DNA of 64,000 nucleotides. It comes from Liriodendron chinense. Lineage: Eukaryota; Streptophyta; Magnoliopsida; Magnoliales; Magnoliaceae. A program made the translations under genes and the position numbers. A model generated the notes under the pieces. The model made no database searches, was not told the DNA's origin, and saw only the letters and a list, made by a program, of their open reading frames with translations. The stretch spans positions 3,410,001-3,474,000 of the forward strand of contig PVNU02000424.1 of assembly GCA_003013855.2 (NCBI GenBank), written 5' to 3'. Below are positions 1-10,226 of the stretch, in pieces. Position 1 is the stretch's first letter; every line of letters begins with the position of its first letter.

Positions 1-93
1 ATGGAGCTATTAACTGCTTTTCCTCACCTTTTTGTCTTAATTGGTGCAGTTGCTGAAGCTGGTCGCTCAGTGTCTGCACTGATTCAGGTATCA
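1..93 (+). CDS. Possible host-gene exon fragment
   Basis: An open frame starts at the first base of the window and runs in phase to a CAG|GTATCA junction at 93/94, which resembles a plant 5' splice site; a stop follows shortly after inside the putative intron. The 31-residue product is rich in Ala, Leu and Val and matches no family I recognise. The frame is open to the window edge, so the true exon start is probably outside. The sequence downstream is T-rich and intron-like. It could also be chance. If real, the next candidate exons on this strand lie at about 22.6-23.9 kb, which would imply a very large intron packed with transposons; that link is inference only. Confidence 0.3.
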
Positions 94-656
94 TTTTAAA
101 GTTACAAAACTTGATTAATAAAACTCTGATGTTGAATGCAGCACAGCGTTTGCTCATCATTGTTAGTATATTTCCTCCTCCCCTTTATTGATGCTATCAT
201 ATCTAATAAACAAGCTATTGTTTTTTCTTTTCTTTTTATTTTCTTTTTTCCATTTTCTACCACGGGGAATTTGGCATGCATATATTTTGATGCTCAATAT
301 AGTGAATTTCCTTTCCAGGGATTGCCAGTTCACATTCATGCTAGTACTTTCTTCTCTGCATCATGTGTGCCCTCGTCCATAATGCCCCAATGGGTGGTAG
401 CATGCCTTTTACAACTATGCTAGAAGGTCCCTTGTTATATCATTTGGGGCCTATTTGTATGTGAAGCAACTCATGTTTCTATTCCTATCTGGAAGGATAG
501 GAATTTGAAAGAGTATCTTTATCCAAATCTTCATGGGCAGGGGCATTGTGATGTTCAAAAGGCAGTATCTTAGAATCCCTTTACCAAATCCCACCTGAAA
601 CAATTTGGATAGGACAATCCTATGTAGCTCACTCAGATTCACTCCTAATTGATGTG
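94..656. other. Spacer or intron-like sequence, no gene seen
   Basis: This stretch is T-rich with a long pyrimidine tract around 170-260. The short open frames in it have no recognisable domain and low-complexity composition. I see no RNA gene or transposon end. Confidence 0.5.
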
Positions 657-1260
657 ATCAGGTTATTGATTAAAAGAGAATTGGTACCCGAACCTCTACA
701 GTAGATGAAGCAAGCATACCACACAAAAAAAATTCCAATAGAGAGTGATAAATAACTTCTTGAAATCCCCATCTAGAGAGTAGTTTTGGTGTCAGTGTGT
801 TAAGTGGCTCTCTTTTAGCTCTTTTATTGTAAGTGCATGCGCACCCTTTCTTCTTCTCCTGCAGTGTACTATATGGTTTATTCTAATAAAGCTTTGTGTG
901 TGAGAGAATGTTGCTCTAACACAACATTTACCCAAACTCTCTTCTTCTCCCTCACTTCTCTCCTCTCTTCTCCACATCCCAATCACCAAATTATCTTCTA
1001 CTCTCCATACTAGTTACAGTTACTTGAACATCAGAAAACTCAGAGAATATGTAGAGTCCCCTACCTCCTATGTGTTCTTGGAGTCCTAATTGATGCGATC
1101 AGGTTATTGATTAAAAGAGAATTGGTACCCGAACCTCTACAGTAGATGAAGCAAGCATACCACACAAAAAAAATCAATAGAGAGTGATAAAGAACTTGAA
1201 ATCTCCATACTAGTTACAGTTACTTGAACATCAGAAAACTCAGAGAATATGCAGTCCCCT
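657..1260 (+). repeat. Direct duplication with one filled and one empty insertion site
   Basis: About 160 bp beginning with TGATCAGGTTATTGATTAAA at 657 and continuing past a block with CTCCATACTAGTTACAG is repeated from about 1091 to 1260. In the first copy the two blocks are separated by a copia-type solo LTR at 772-1002; in the second copy they are contiguous (AAATCTCCATACTAG near 1200). The second copy therefore acts as an internal empty-site control for the insertion. I see no coding function. Confidence 0.8.
772..1002 (+). mobile_element. Solo LTR of the copia family found at 7273-12485
   Basis: The 231 bp begin TCTAGAGAG and end TTCTACT, like the LTRs of the copia element at 7.3-12.5 kb. 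They share with those LTRs the blocks GCTCTTTTATTGTAAGTGCA and CTAATAAAGCTTTG (a polyadenylation-like region) and the CT-rich 3' part. The flanks are CCCCA (767-771) and CTCCA (1003-1007), a 5-bp target duplication with one mismatch. No internal region or second LTR is present, so this is a solo LTR. Confidence 0.8.
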
Positions 1261-1939
1261 ACTTCCTAGAAACAACCCTTATTATAGGCCTTTAGGACAC
1301 CCTAGAATTCATACGGAATTTTTATGCAATAGTTTCTGATTCTTAGATTGATTGCAAAATAATCTAATCTATCCAAAAATGGGATAGTAGTAACAACTAA
1401 GTCTACAAAGGTTTATCTAAATTATAAAATAACATGTGTAGATCTAGAAATAAACCCCTAGATCACATATAGAATAAACCAAAATCGACAACTAGAATCT
1501 TCTGAAGATAACAATGGTATTCCAGAAATTCAACCTAAAAAACCAGCAAAAACAGTCCAAAATTTAGAACACGGTGGGATTTGGTACTGCATCATTCCCT
1601 CTGTGTTGGAGAGAGCTCAATTCTGGCGAGTTTGATCTTCATACTAGTAGTGTTTTGCATCCAACTTTTTCAATTCATTTCTCATGATCTACATGTATAC
1701 AAAATGAGGCTTGTTCTTCATTGAATATTGCATGTATCAGCTTCATCTGGCAGGTAGTCTTCATGTGCAACACGTTCAATTTCTTCCTCCATTTGGAGTT
1801 ATTTGGTAGCTTTGGCCATATCATCAACAACTTTGAATTGCATATTGGACACATTACCATGATACTTGCACAAATCAGCCACTTTGAAAGTCAGAGAAGT
1901 AGAGTTGGAAAGATTTAAGGAAGAAGATAAAAGAAATGA

Positions 1940-1940
<1 letters not shown>
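1261..1940. other. Unassigned spacer
   Basis: AT-rich sequence with no open frame of interest and no clear transposon ends. It lies next to a reverse-strand copia remnant and may contain decayed LTR sequence of that element, but I cannot place its borders. Confidence 0.4.

Positions 1941-1941
<1 letters not shown>

Positions 1942-1987
<46 letters not shown>
1942..1987 (+). repeat. GA microsatellite
   Basis: An uninterrupted GA dinucleotide run of about 46 bp. Open frames across it give Glu-Arg or Ser-Leu runs and are artefacts of the repeat. Confidence 0.97.
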
Positions 1988-1990
<3 letters not shown>

Positions 1991-2185
1991 TGGAAGAATA
2001 CTCTTGTGTATGGGAGCTTCAAACCCCCACACACCTTTTGTTATATAATACTAAAGATACCAAAAAAAAAAAAAAAGAAAAAAGAAAAAAGAAACTTCAT
2101 AGGAGTACCCAACACTATATACATGCACACACTAAAAAGCACATAAAAGTACGTCATTACTGTAAATACATCACTTGCACTCTCT

Positions 2186-2680
2186 ATACTCCCCCTCAAG
2201 TTGGAGCATAGATATTGATCTTGCCCAACTTGTCAGTGATACGAAGAAGAGCATCCAAACTAAGAGACATGGTAAGAACATCGACCAATTGTTCCCCAAA
2301 ACAAACAAAAGGAGTTGTGATTTCCTTGTTAGCAACTTTTTCCCCGAATGAAGTGACGGTCAATTTCAATGTGTTTCGTTCACTCATGGAACACCATATT
2401 GCTGGCAATGTGAATGACAACTTGATTATCGCAATGCAAAGGAATGGGATTTGAAGGTTCATATGTCGCGTGAACCATCACTCGATACTTAGCCTCGGCA
2501 GAAGATTGTGTCACGACGGACTATTTCTTGCTCTTCCAAGTGACAAAGTTGCCATCTAGAAACATACAGTACCCAAATGTAGCCATTGATTATGTAAACT
2601 TCCAATACAGTCGGCATCAGAGTAACCAGACAAATGAAGATGGCCATGTTGTCAAAAAAGCAAACCTTTGCCCAGGGAAG
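2186..2680 (-). pseudogene. Copia pol remnant (RNase H end and polypurine tract)
   Basis: Read on the minus strand, the segment encodes the C-terminal end of a copia polyprotein: a degraded match to the region ending KLGKINIYAPT, followed by a purine-rich tract (GAGGGGGAG, minus strand, at about 2190-2200). The same terminal block occurs in the copia element at 12.1-12.24 kb as KLGMINIYAPT. Upstream coding sequence (about 2460-2680) is present but has stops and shifts; the rest of gag-pol is absent. It is a truncated, dead copy inserted in reverse relative to the 7.3-kb element. Confidence 0.8.
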
Positions 2681-2689
2681 ATTTGAGAT

Positions 2690-4480
2690 ATAAGGATACG
2701 ATACGCTACAGTCAGCTACGAAAGAGCCTGCACTCTCGAGCAGAACCAGTGGGTGAGGAAGATAAGAACAATCTTAAAGGGCCAACAACCTAAAAATACG
2801 GAGCCAAAAGTAGGAAAGAACCCGCACCCCAAGCTAGGGACAAAATAAAAGGCAAAAGAAAAGGGGAAAAGGAACACACATCCCGAGTCAAGAAAGAGCC
2901 TACACTCTCGAGCAGAACCAGTGGGTGGGGAAGATAAAGAGGCAGGGAGCCTACACCCAGGGGGAGATAAGAGCAATTTTATTAATCCCAAAGGGCCAAC
3001 AACCTAAAAGACAAAACCAAAAGTAGGAAAGAACCCACACCTCGGGCCAAGGACAAAAGAAAAGGGAAAAAAAGAACCCACATCTCGAGCTAGGAAAGAG
3101 CCTGCACTCTTGAGCAGAACCAGTGGGTGGGAAAGATAAGAGCAATCCTAAAGGACTAACAACCTAAAAATACAGAGCCAAAAGTATGAAAGAACCCACA
3201 CCCCGAGCTAGGGACAAAATAAAAGGCAAAAGAAAAAGGAAAAAAAAACCCACATCTCGAGTCAGGAAAGAGCCTACACTCCCGAGCAGAACCAGTGGGT
3301 GGGGAAGATAATAGGCAGGGAGCCTACACTCGAGGGGAGATAAGAGTAATTTTATTAATCTAAAATGGCCAACAACCTAAAAGTACAGAGCTAAAAGTAG
3401 GAAAACCCACACCTTAGGCCAGGGACAAAAGAAAAAGGAAAAAAGAACCCACGTCCCGAGCTAGGAAAGAGCTTACACTCTCGAGTAAAAGCAGTGGGTG
3501 GGGAAGATAAGAGCAATCCTAAAGGGCCAACAACCTGGGGAGGGGGGGGGATTAGAGTAATTTTATTAATCCCAAAGGGCCAACAACCTAAAAATACAAA
3601 ACCAAAAGTAGGAAAGAACCCACACCTTGGGCCAAAGATAAAAGAAAAGGGGAAAAAAAAACCCACATCCCGAGCTAGGAAAGAGCCTGCACTCTCAAAC
3701 AGAACCAGTGGGTGGGGAAGATAAGAGCAATCCTAAAGGGCCAACAACCTAAAAATACAGAGCCAAAAGTAGGAAAGAACCCACACCTCGGGCTAGGGAC
3801 AAAATAAAAGGCAAAAGAAAAGGGGGAAAAGAACCCACATCTCGAGTCGGGAAAGAGCCTGCACTCCTGAGTAGAACCAGTGGGTGGGGAGGATAAGAGG
3901 TAAGGAGCCTACACCCGAGAGGAGATAAGAGCAATTTTATTAATCCCAAATGGCCAACAACCTAAAAATACAGAGCTAAAAGTAGGAAAGAACCAACACA
4001 CCTCAAGCCAAGGAAAAAAGTAAAAGGAAAAAAGAACTCACATCCCGAGCTAGGAAAGAGCTTATACTCAGCAGAACTAGTGGGTGGGGAAGATAAGAGC
4101 AATCCTAAAGGGCCAACAACCTAAAAATATAAAGCCAAAAGTAGGAAAGAACCCACACCCCGGGCTAAGAACAAAATATAAGGCAAAAGAAAAAGGGAAA
4201 AAGAAACCACATCCTGAGTCAAGAAAGAGGCTGCACTCCCGAGCAGAACCAATGGGTGAGGAAGATAAGAGGCAGGGAGCCTACACCCCTTGATTGGGGG
4301 GGGATCAATTTTATTAATCCTAGAGGGCCAACAACCTAAAAATACAGAGCCAAAAGTAGGAAAGAACCCACACCCTGAGACAGGCACAAAATAGAAGGCA
4401 AAAGAAATAGGAAAAAAGAACCCACGTCCAGAGCTAGGAAAGAGCCTGCACTCCCGAGCAGAACCAGTACAAGAGGTGAG
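2690..4480. repeat. Compound minisatellite array, about 10 units
   Basis: A purine-rich unit containing AGAGCCTGCACTC, AACCAGTGGGTGGGGAAGAT, GGGCCAACAACCTAAAAATA and AAAAGTAGGAAAGAACCCA is repeated head to tail. AGAGCCTGCACTC-like landmarks occur near 2724, 2894, 3097, 3269, 3466, 3682, 3854, 4057, 4228 and 4440, giving spacings of about 170, 203, 172, 197, 216, 172, 203, 171 and 212 bp. Short and long units mostly alternate; the long ones carry an extra ATTTTATTAATCCCAAA-type block. Minus-strand open frames through it (Gly/Phe/Pro-rich) repeat with the unit and look non-coding. The AATAAAATT-like end could derive from a LINE 3' tail, but I cannot show that. Confidence 0.9.
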
Positions 4481-5572
4481 CTTTGTTAGCGTTGGGGCCT
4501 ACACTTGTAAAAAAAAAACGCTCACCCACACTAGTAAAGGGCACTCATAGGCAGACAAGAGGTGAGCTCTGTTAGCACACTTTTCTGTGGCATACTAGTG
4601 CACCTTATTTGTCAATCACGTGAGTCCATATGTTGTAATGTCGATTGAGCCTTAGCAAACTGAAGACTGGAGATTCAAGTGGACAAGAAGCACTAAGGAA
4701 GAAGAAGAGGTAAAAGAGATGCCTCGGTGACCCTAAGCCTTTAGACCAAACAACCTAAACCTCTTAGATGACTTGGATAACTAGGAAAACCCTTAGTCAT
4801 CATCATTAGTCTTAGAACACTTAGAAAAACATGATAAGTTAGACTAATATAAGAGGTGAAAGTTGATGTATTAAATCCAACCCAAACAGCAGTTTCCGAT
4901 GGGACTCCGATCAATAGGACATCGGAGTCCTATTGATCCCACACCCTAGAGGGCCAACAACCTAAAAATATAAAGCCAAAAGTAGGAAAGAACCCACACC
5001 CTGAGACAGGCACAAAATAGAAGGCAAAAGAAATAGGTAAAAAAGAACCCACGTCCAGAGCTAGGAAAGAGCCTGCACTCCCGAGCAGAACCAGTACAAG
5101 AGGTGAGCTTTGTTAGCGTTGGGGCCTACACTTGTAAAAAAAAAACGCTCACCCACACTAGTAAAGGGCACTCATAGGCAGACAAGAGGTGAGCTCTGTT
5201 AGCGCACTTTTCTGTGGCATACTAGTGCACCTTATTTGTCAATCACGTGAGTCCATATGTTGTAATGTCGATTGAGCCTTGGCAAACTGAAGACTGGAGA
5301 TTCAAGTGGACAAGAAGCATTAAGGAAGAAGAAGAGGTAAAAGAGATGCCTCGGTGACCCTAACCCTTTAGACCAAACAACCTAAACCTCTTAGATGACT
5401 TGGATAACTAGGAAAACCCTTAGTCATCATCATTAGTTTTAGAACACTTAGAAAAACATGATAAGTTAGACTAATATAAGAGGTGAAAGTTGATGTATTA
5501 AATCCAACCCAAACAGCAGTTTCCGATGGGACTCCGATCAATAGGACATCGGTTCCGATGGGACTCCGATCG
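4321..5572 (+). repeat. 626-bp tandem duplication across an LTR boundary
   Basis: The block starting TAGAGGGCCAACAACCTAAA at 4321 recurs at 4947, with only about eight differences noticed by eye over roughly 600 bp. Each copy contains the last minisatellite unit, flanking DNA and the first ~370 bp of LTR A, including its TGTTAG start (4570 and 5197). The duplication therefore occurred after LTR A inserted. The high similarity points to a recent event or an assembly artefact. Confidence 0.9.
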
Positions 5573-5880
5573 ATTGGACTATGTTCTAATCAATCAGAAT
5601 TTGTTCCAGAGAACTTCCAAAACTTTCTGGACAGATTTATAATCAATCGGACAGTGTCTCCGATCCATCGGATGTGGTCCCTCCGATCAATCGGACCATG
5701 TTCCGATCAATCAGAATTTGTTCCAGAGAACTTTCAAAACTCTCTGGACAGATTTCTGATCAATCGGATAGTGCCTCTGATTAGTCGGATGTGTCCTCCG
5801 ATCAATTGGACCATGTTCTGATCAATCGGAGATTCGCAAATCTGCCCTTTTTTTACCGTTGGAGAATTTTCTATAAAAGC
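5515..5880 (+). promoter_or_regulatory. Palindrome array and TATA box of LTR A
   Basis: About ten imperfect copies of TCCGATCAATCGGA (arms TCCGAT/ATCGGA around CA) lie between 5515 and 5835, partly organised in a 117-bp tandem unit (5598-5714 and 5715-5830). A TATA box, TATAAAAG, follows at 5872. The position just upstream of the TATA box suggests a promoter or enhancer role, which is inference. The other LTRs of this family have arrays at the same place with different arms. Confidence 0.7.
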
Positions 5881-7246
5881 GGGGACATTCATTTTTGGGC
5901 TTGAGAGAGGGATTTTGAGGAGTTAGAAGCCACCACCATTGCATACCATTAGGAGCTCTAATCCTAACCCATTGCAAGTCATTCTCCTTGTGATTCATCA
6001 CAAGCTTGGAGCATTCAAAGCTAAAATGAGAATGGACTTGTTCGATCTTGATTCCTAGGAGTTTAGGCACCTTGATCATAGGTAGAACCTTGGTCTAAAC
6101 ACCACTTAGGAATCCAAATAGGTGTATTCTTCTAGGAAACCCATTTTCTATTATTTGTAGAGGATTCACCACCTCCTAGCACCTTGGGCATCTCCGTCGG
6201 AGCATCATATGCAAGGTGGCTGATCTTGGAGCTGGAGCATTGGCGACACAACGACATCAACGATCGGGGGAGCACAAGGGGAGCTAATTCAAGCACGGCA
6301 AAGCGAGAAGAAGCAACCCGAAGTGGCTCTACGACGGGGCTCAAATCTGACAAGTAAGGTTGTCAATTTGTGTTGAGTCCATCAACTCTTTTCCCATTGG
6401 GAATTGAGTGTAGAGTTTGTTTGTCAAACTCGAACTAGGTTTGTTTGTCGATCCTTGGCTTGTTATTTGAGCCTAAAAGTCTAGAGACGTTTACCGTTCC
6501 TTGGCACATTTGTCGGGCCTAAACAAGTTTCCTAGGGGAGCCACCAATACGGGTATAAATGTGTAGGTTGGGAGGAACCTGTAAACTCCCCGGTTGGGTG
6601 GATCTGAATTAAAACACCTAGGTTGGGTGGAACCTGATTTAAACTCCCTAGTGAATGCCGGTGTGCTCAAAAGGGTTGAGTACTTGAACTGAGAGTGGAA
6701 TAGACCCAAAGTCAAACCACTATACATCGTTGTGTTTTTTATTGTATTTGAGTACATTTCTTATTATGCATTGTGTTTAATTGTTTAATTATGAATGCTT
6801 AATTAGAATATATGCTAAGCACTAGATAGGCACATCCACACACACAAAACATACTTTCACTTGAATAGACTTGAGCTTATATGATTCATTCTTATATAGT
6901 CTACTTAAGTTGCATAAATTAGGTGCTTGATTAATTTAATCATATGTTAATCCATGCATGCTTAGACTAGGTAGCTTATCGTTTATCCATATGCTAGTCT
7001 TGTGATTGGACCCACTTAGGCTTGGAAGCCGAAGTGTTATTGCTTAGTTTAAATTGTTAAAATTGATAAGTAGGCAAAAAGATTTTTAAAAGGTCTCAAT
7101 CCCCCCCTTCTAGGACTTAGCCATAATTCTAATTGCTCCTCTAAGCTTTCGTGCAAATACACTGAAATTGCGTCGGTAGTCTAACACAACACCCTATACT
7201 TTGTGTGCGAAAGCTTACGAAGCTTTATATAACTATAACTAAGTCC

Positions 7247-7271
7247 GGGGGGGGGGGGGGGGGGGGGGGGG
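7247..7271 (+). repeat. 25-bp G homopolymer at the copia insertion junction
   Basis: An unbroken run of 25 G lies exactly at the left junction of the copia element in LTR B. Family members C and D have only 5-6 G at the homologous position (GGAGGGGGTGATTAGG type). The expansion could be real slippage, a footprint of integration, or a sequencing or assembly error. Confidence 0.9.
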
Positions 7272-7272
7272 T

Positions 7273-7477
7273 TCTAGAGAATATTAGTATATGTGTGTGT
7301 TAGTATGTGGCTCTTTTATTGTAAGTGCATGTGCACATCTTTTCTCTTCTGTACTATATGCTTATTCTAATAAAGCTTTGTATGGTTGGCATGTGGCACA
7401 CACACACAACATTCACCCTAAAACTCTCTCTCACTCTCTCTCCTATTCTTCACTTTCTTCTCTCCTCTTCTTCTACT
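7273..7477 (+). repeat. 5' LTR of the copia element
   Basis: 205 bp, matching 12251-12485 but lacking about 19 bp of the CT-rich 3' part and a few bp near CTTCTGTACT. It contains CTAATAAAGCTTTG, a likely polyadenylation region, and CA/CT-rich tracts. Confidence 0.88.
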
Positions 7478-7489
7478 TGGTATCAAAGC
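7478..7489 (+). other. Primer binding site, tRNA-iMet type
   Basis: TGGTATCAAAGC directly follows the 5' LTR and matches the standard plant initiator-Met primer site TGGTATCAGAGC at 11 of 12 positions. It fixes the LTR end and the element's orientation. Confidence 0.9.
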
Positions 7490-7928
7490 TAAGATCAGAC
7501 TTTCCGCATCAAGGGAGTTGAGAGGCGACACGTCAGCAATGTACGGTCAAATGGACCCCGTTTGAGCTAGAAGTTTACGGGTTTGACAGATCTCTATTTT
7601 AGAAGATTTGTTGTGATGGTGATGTGGCTGAAATAGTGAAATTCGAAAATCGGACCCGAATCAGTGTTTTGTCATTTTTTCTCAAATCGGTAAGCTTTTC
7701 TCTTGTTTCTTTCCTCTAGATGGACTGATAGCTCTAACCCAAGCTAATATTGGAGGATTTTTTAGCTGATATGAAGATTTGAGTGGGTTTTAACCCCAAG
7801 TAAAGGTGCGGCTATGTTATTTTTGGGCTGTTTGCATCAGATTTAAGTACTTTGGGTGGTATTTTCAGAGTTTTCTGATTGATTGGGGTTAGTCTTTCAT
7901 CTCCTCAAAGGATTGCTTATTAGAGACT

Positions 7929-8996
7929 TTGTTGAAGTACATTTTACTTAGACCCCTCATTCTTATGGAGGACAAAGGGCAATCTCATCTTGGCGTGGGT
8001 TCGCTTGAACCCAATCCACTCCAAATCACTTCGATTAAGTTGAATGGTGATAACTATCTTCAATGGGCACAATCTATAAAAGTGTTCTTGGGGGCCCGTG
8101 AGAAGTTGTCGTATATTCTGGATGATCCCCCAAGCTCTACAGAAGACACCTACAAGACTTGGACAAAGGAGAACTATCAAGTCATTGCATGGTTGTTGAA
8201 CAATATGGATTCTTCGGTTAGCCACTCCGTGATGTTTTTGTCATTGGCTAAAGGCATTTGGGACTCCCTTCATGATATGTACTCCGAGTCTAAAAAAATT
8301 TCGCGGGTATTTCAGCTTATTCAAGAAATTGGTCGGTTCCAGCAAGACTCAAGATCATTAAAAGATTACTATTCGACACTTCGAGGCATGTGGGATGAGC
8401 TGGACTTGTATCAACCTCTTCCTTCGAAATGTCTAGACGATCATGAGCATGCTCGTAAGCAACGGGATGACACTCGTGTTATGCAGTTCCTCGCAGGGTT
8501 GAACTCCGTCTACTTTAGTGTTCAGGATCAAGTGGTTGTTAATGATCCCCTTCCTCCGTTGACAACTGTCTATGCCATGTGCCAGCGCGCTACTATATCA
8601 GCTCTTCCTTCACATCCTTTTGTACCACCAGAGCGTTCAGCACACCTTGCTGGCGATCCATCTTCCATTTTTTCTAGATCTCGTGCACCATCCTTGAGTT
8701 CAGGCCGCACTTTTGGTTATGGTGGTCGTGCCAGAGGCCGAGAGGGAGATCGGGGATGTGTCGGTCGTCATCTTCGAGGTCGTGGTGGATGTGGACGAGG
8801 ACGTGATAGTTCCCGCATTTGTTCGCATTGTAGCGGAACAAATCACACTATCGATTACTGTTGGCAGCTCCATGGTCGTCCTACGTATGCTGCTGCCTCT
8901 ATTACAGCTACTGTTGCTCCTGAGGGACAACCTTCCACCCTCGCAGCTAAGCAGCCTTCTTCAGGAGAGTCTCATTATTTCTCGTGCAACTTATGA
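7929..8996 (+). CDS. gag: Copia Gag polyprotein part
   Basis: The 355-residue open frame contains the plant copia Gag region (LNGDNYLQW near residues 38-46, WDSLHDMYSE, FLAGLNSVY) and a CCHC zinc knuckle, C-S-H-C-x4-H-x4-C, near residues 298-311. The Arg/Gly-rich stretch before the knuckle is typical of nucleocapsid. A second ATG at 7965 (product starting MEDKGQ) lies nearer the usual start and is an alternative. Gag would form the cytoplasmic virus-like particle that packages element RNA. The frame ends at a shift just after the zinc knuckle; protease continues in another frame, so Gag is intact but the polyprotein is not. Confidence 0.9.
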   Translation: MLKYILLRPLILMEDKGQSHLGVGSLEPNPLQITSIKLNGDNYLQWAQSIKVFLGAREKLSYILDDPPSSTEDTYKTWTKENYQVIAWLLNNMDSSVSHSVMFLSLAKGIWDSLHDMYSESKKISRVFQLIQEIGRFQQDSRSLKDYYSTLRGMWDELDLYQPLPSKCLDDHEHARKQRDDTRVMQFLAGLNSVYFSVQDQVVVNDPLPPLTTVYAMCQRATISALPSHPFVPPERSAHLAGDPSSIFSRSRAPSLSSGRTFGYGGRARGREGDRGCVGRHLRGRGGCGRGRDSSRICSHCSGTNHTIDYCWQLHGRPTYAAASITATVAPEGQPSTLAAKQPSSGESHYFSCNL

Positions 8997-10226
8997 TGCC
9001 CTGATGCGGCTTCATATTCGTGATGTTCCTGAGCCTTCTTATACAGCTTCGGCCCAGTCAGGTACCGCTCTTCTAGTGTCTTCTTCTACCACCTCCTAGG
9101 TCATTGACTCTAGAGCTTCCTCCCACATGACTGGTAAGTCACATCTCTTTTTTATCTTGTTCTTCTTCCTCCCACTCTCAATATGTTACAGTCGCAGATG
9201 GAACACATGCCCCCATTTCTGGGATTGGTTCCATCTCCCTTTCCCCTTCCTTGCCATTGTCATCAGTCTTGCATGTACCTCGTTTTCCATTAAACTTACT
9301 GTCTGTTAGCTCCCTTACTAAATCGTTGAATTGTTCGATTACCTTTTACCCTTCTCATTGTCTTTTTCAGGACCTACAAACGAAGAGAGTGATTGGTGGG
9401 GGGCATGAGCGAGGAGGCGTTTATCTTCTCAATGATACACCTGTTGCTGCTTCAAGTACCTCTTCTCTTGATCGAGACTCCATCACACGGTGGCATTGCC
9501 GCTTAGGACATCCTTCCTTAGCTCGATTGAGACTTTTGTTTCCTTCATTCTCGGTTACTAAACCTTTGTGTTGTGATATTTGTGAATTATCAAAACATCA
9601 TCGTACTACGTTTCCTCCAAGTGTATCAGGAAGGAAATCTCAACCTTTTGATCTGGTTCAATCAGATATCTGGGGACCAGCCCCGGTTACTTCCACTTTT
9701 GGTTTTAAATATTTTGTCACCTTTATTAATGATTATTCTCACATGACCTGGGTTTACCTTTTGAAATAATAAAGTGAAGTGTTTTATGTGTTTAAAGTAT
9801 TTTATCGTGAAGCGTGCACTCAATTTCAATGCTCAATCAAAACCCTCCATTCTGATAATGGGGGGAGTACATGTCCACTACTTTTTTGTCCTTCTTACAG
9901 AAACATGGTATTTTGTCTCGGACATCATGTGTTTACACTCCACAACAAAATGGTATTGCAGAACGAAAGAACTGTCACCTTCTTGAAGTCGCACGTACCC
10001 TTCTTCTTGGTATGCATTTACCTAAGCATTTTTGGGGTGACGCTCTTCTTACTTCCACTTTCCTTATTAATCGTATTCCCTCACGTATATTGTCTTCCAA
10101 ATCCTCATTTAATATGTTGTATCCTCATGACAATCCATTTCCTTTACCCCCTAAAGTTTTTTGTTTCACATGCTTCGTTCAAATTTTGGATGGTCATAAT
10201 GATAAACTTAGTCCCAAGGCAACTAA
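8997..10226 (+). pseudogene. pol: Copia protease and integrase, broken
   Basis: After the Gag frame breaks, the protease active-site motif appears at 9106 as DSRASSHMTG, with Arg in place of the catalytic-motif Gly, directly behind a TAG stop at 9097. The preintegrase zinc region (WHCRLGHPS ... CDICELSKHH, about 9490-9610) and the integrase core follow: the first Asp in SDIWGPAP near 9665, a second in HSDNGG near 9850, and Glu in NGIAERKN near 9955. A TAA ends the first integrase frame at about 9768, and frameshifts occur between the second Asp and the Glu region. Protease would process the polyprotein and integrase would insert cDNA; neither can be made whole from this copy. Confidence 0.88.

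Noticed and set aside
1799..2048. Open frames across the GA microsatellite
   Set aside because: They are Arg/Glu or Ser/Leu dipeptide runs without flanking coding signal.
2716..4387. Minus-strand Gly/Phe/Pro-rich open frames
   Set aside because: The same peptide phrases recur with the repeat unit and frames break between units; this is repeat-driven.
5483..5821. 112-residue open frame in LTR A
   Set aside because: It is the translation of the palindrome array (repeated NRT/SIG phrases), and it is absent in the homologous parts of B and D.
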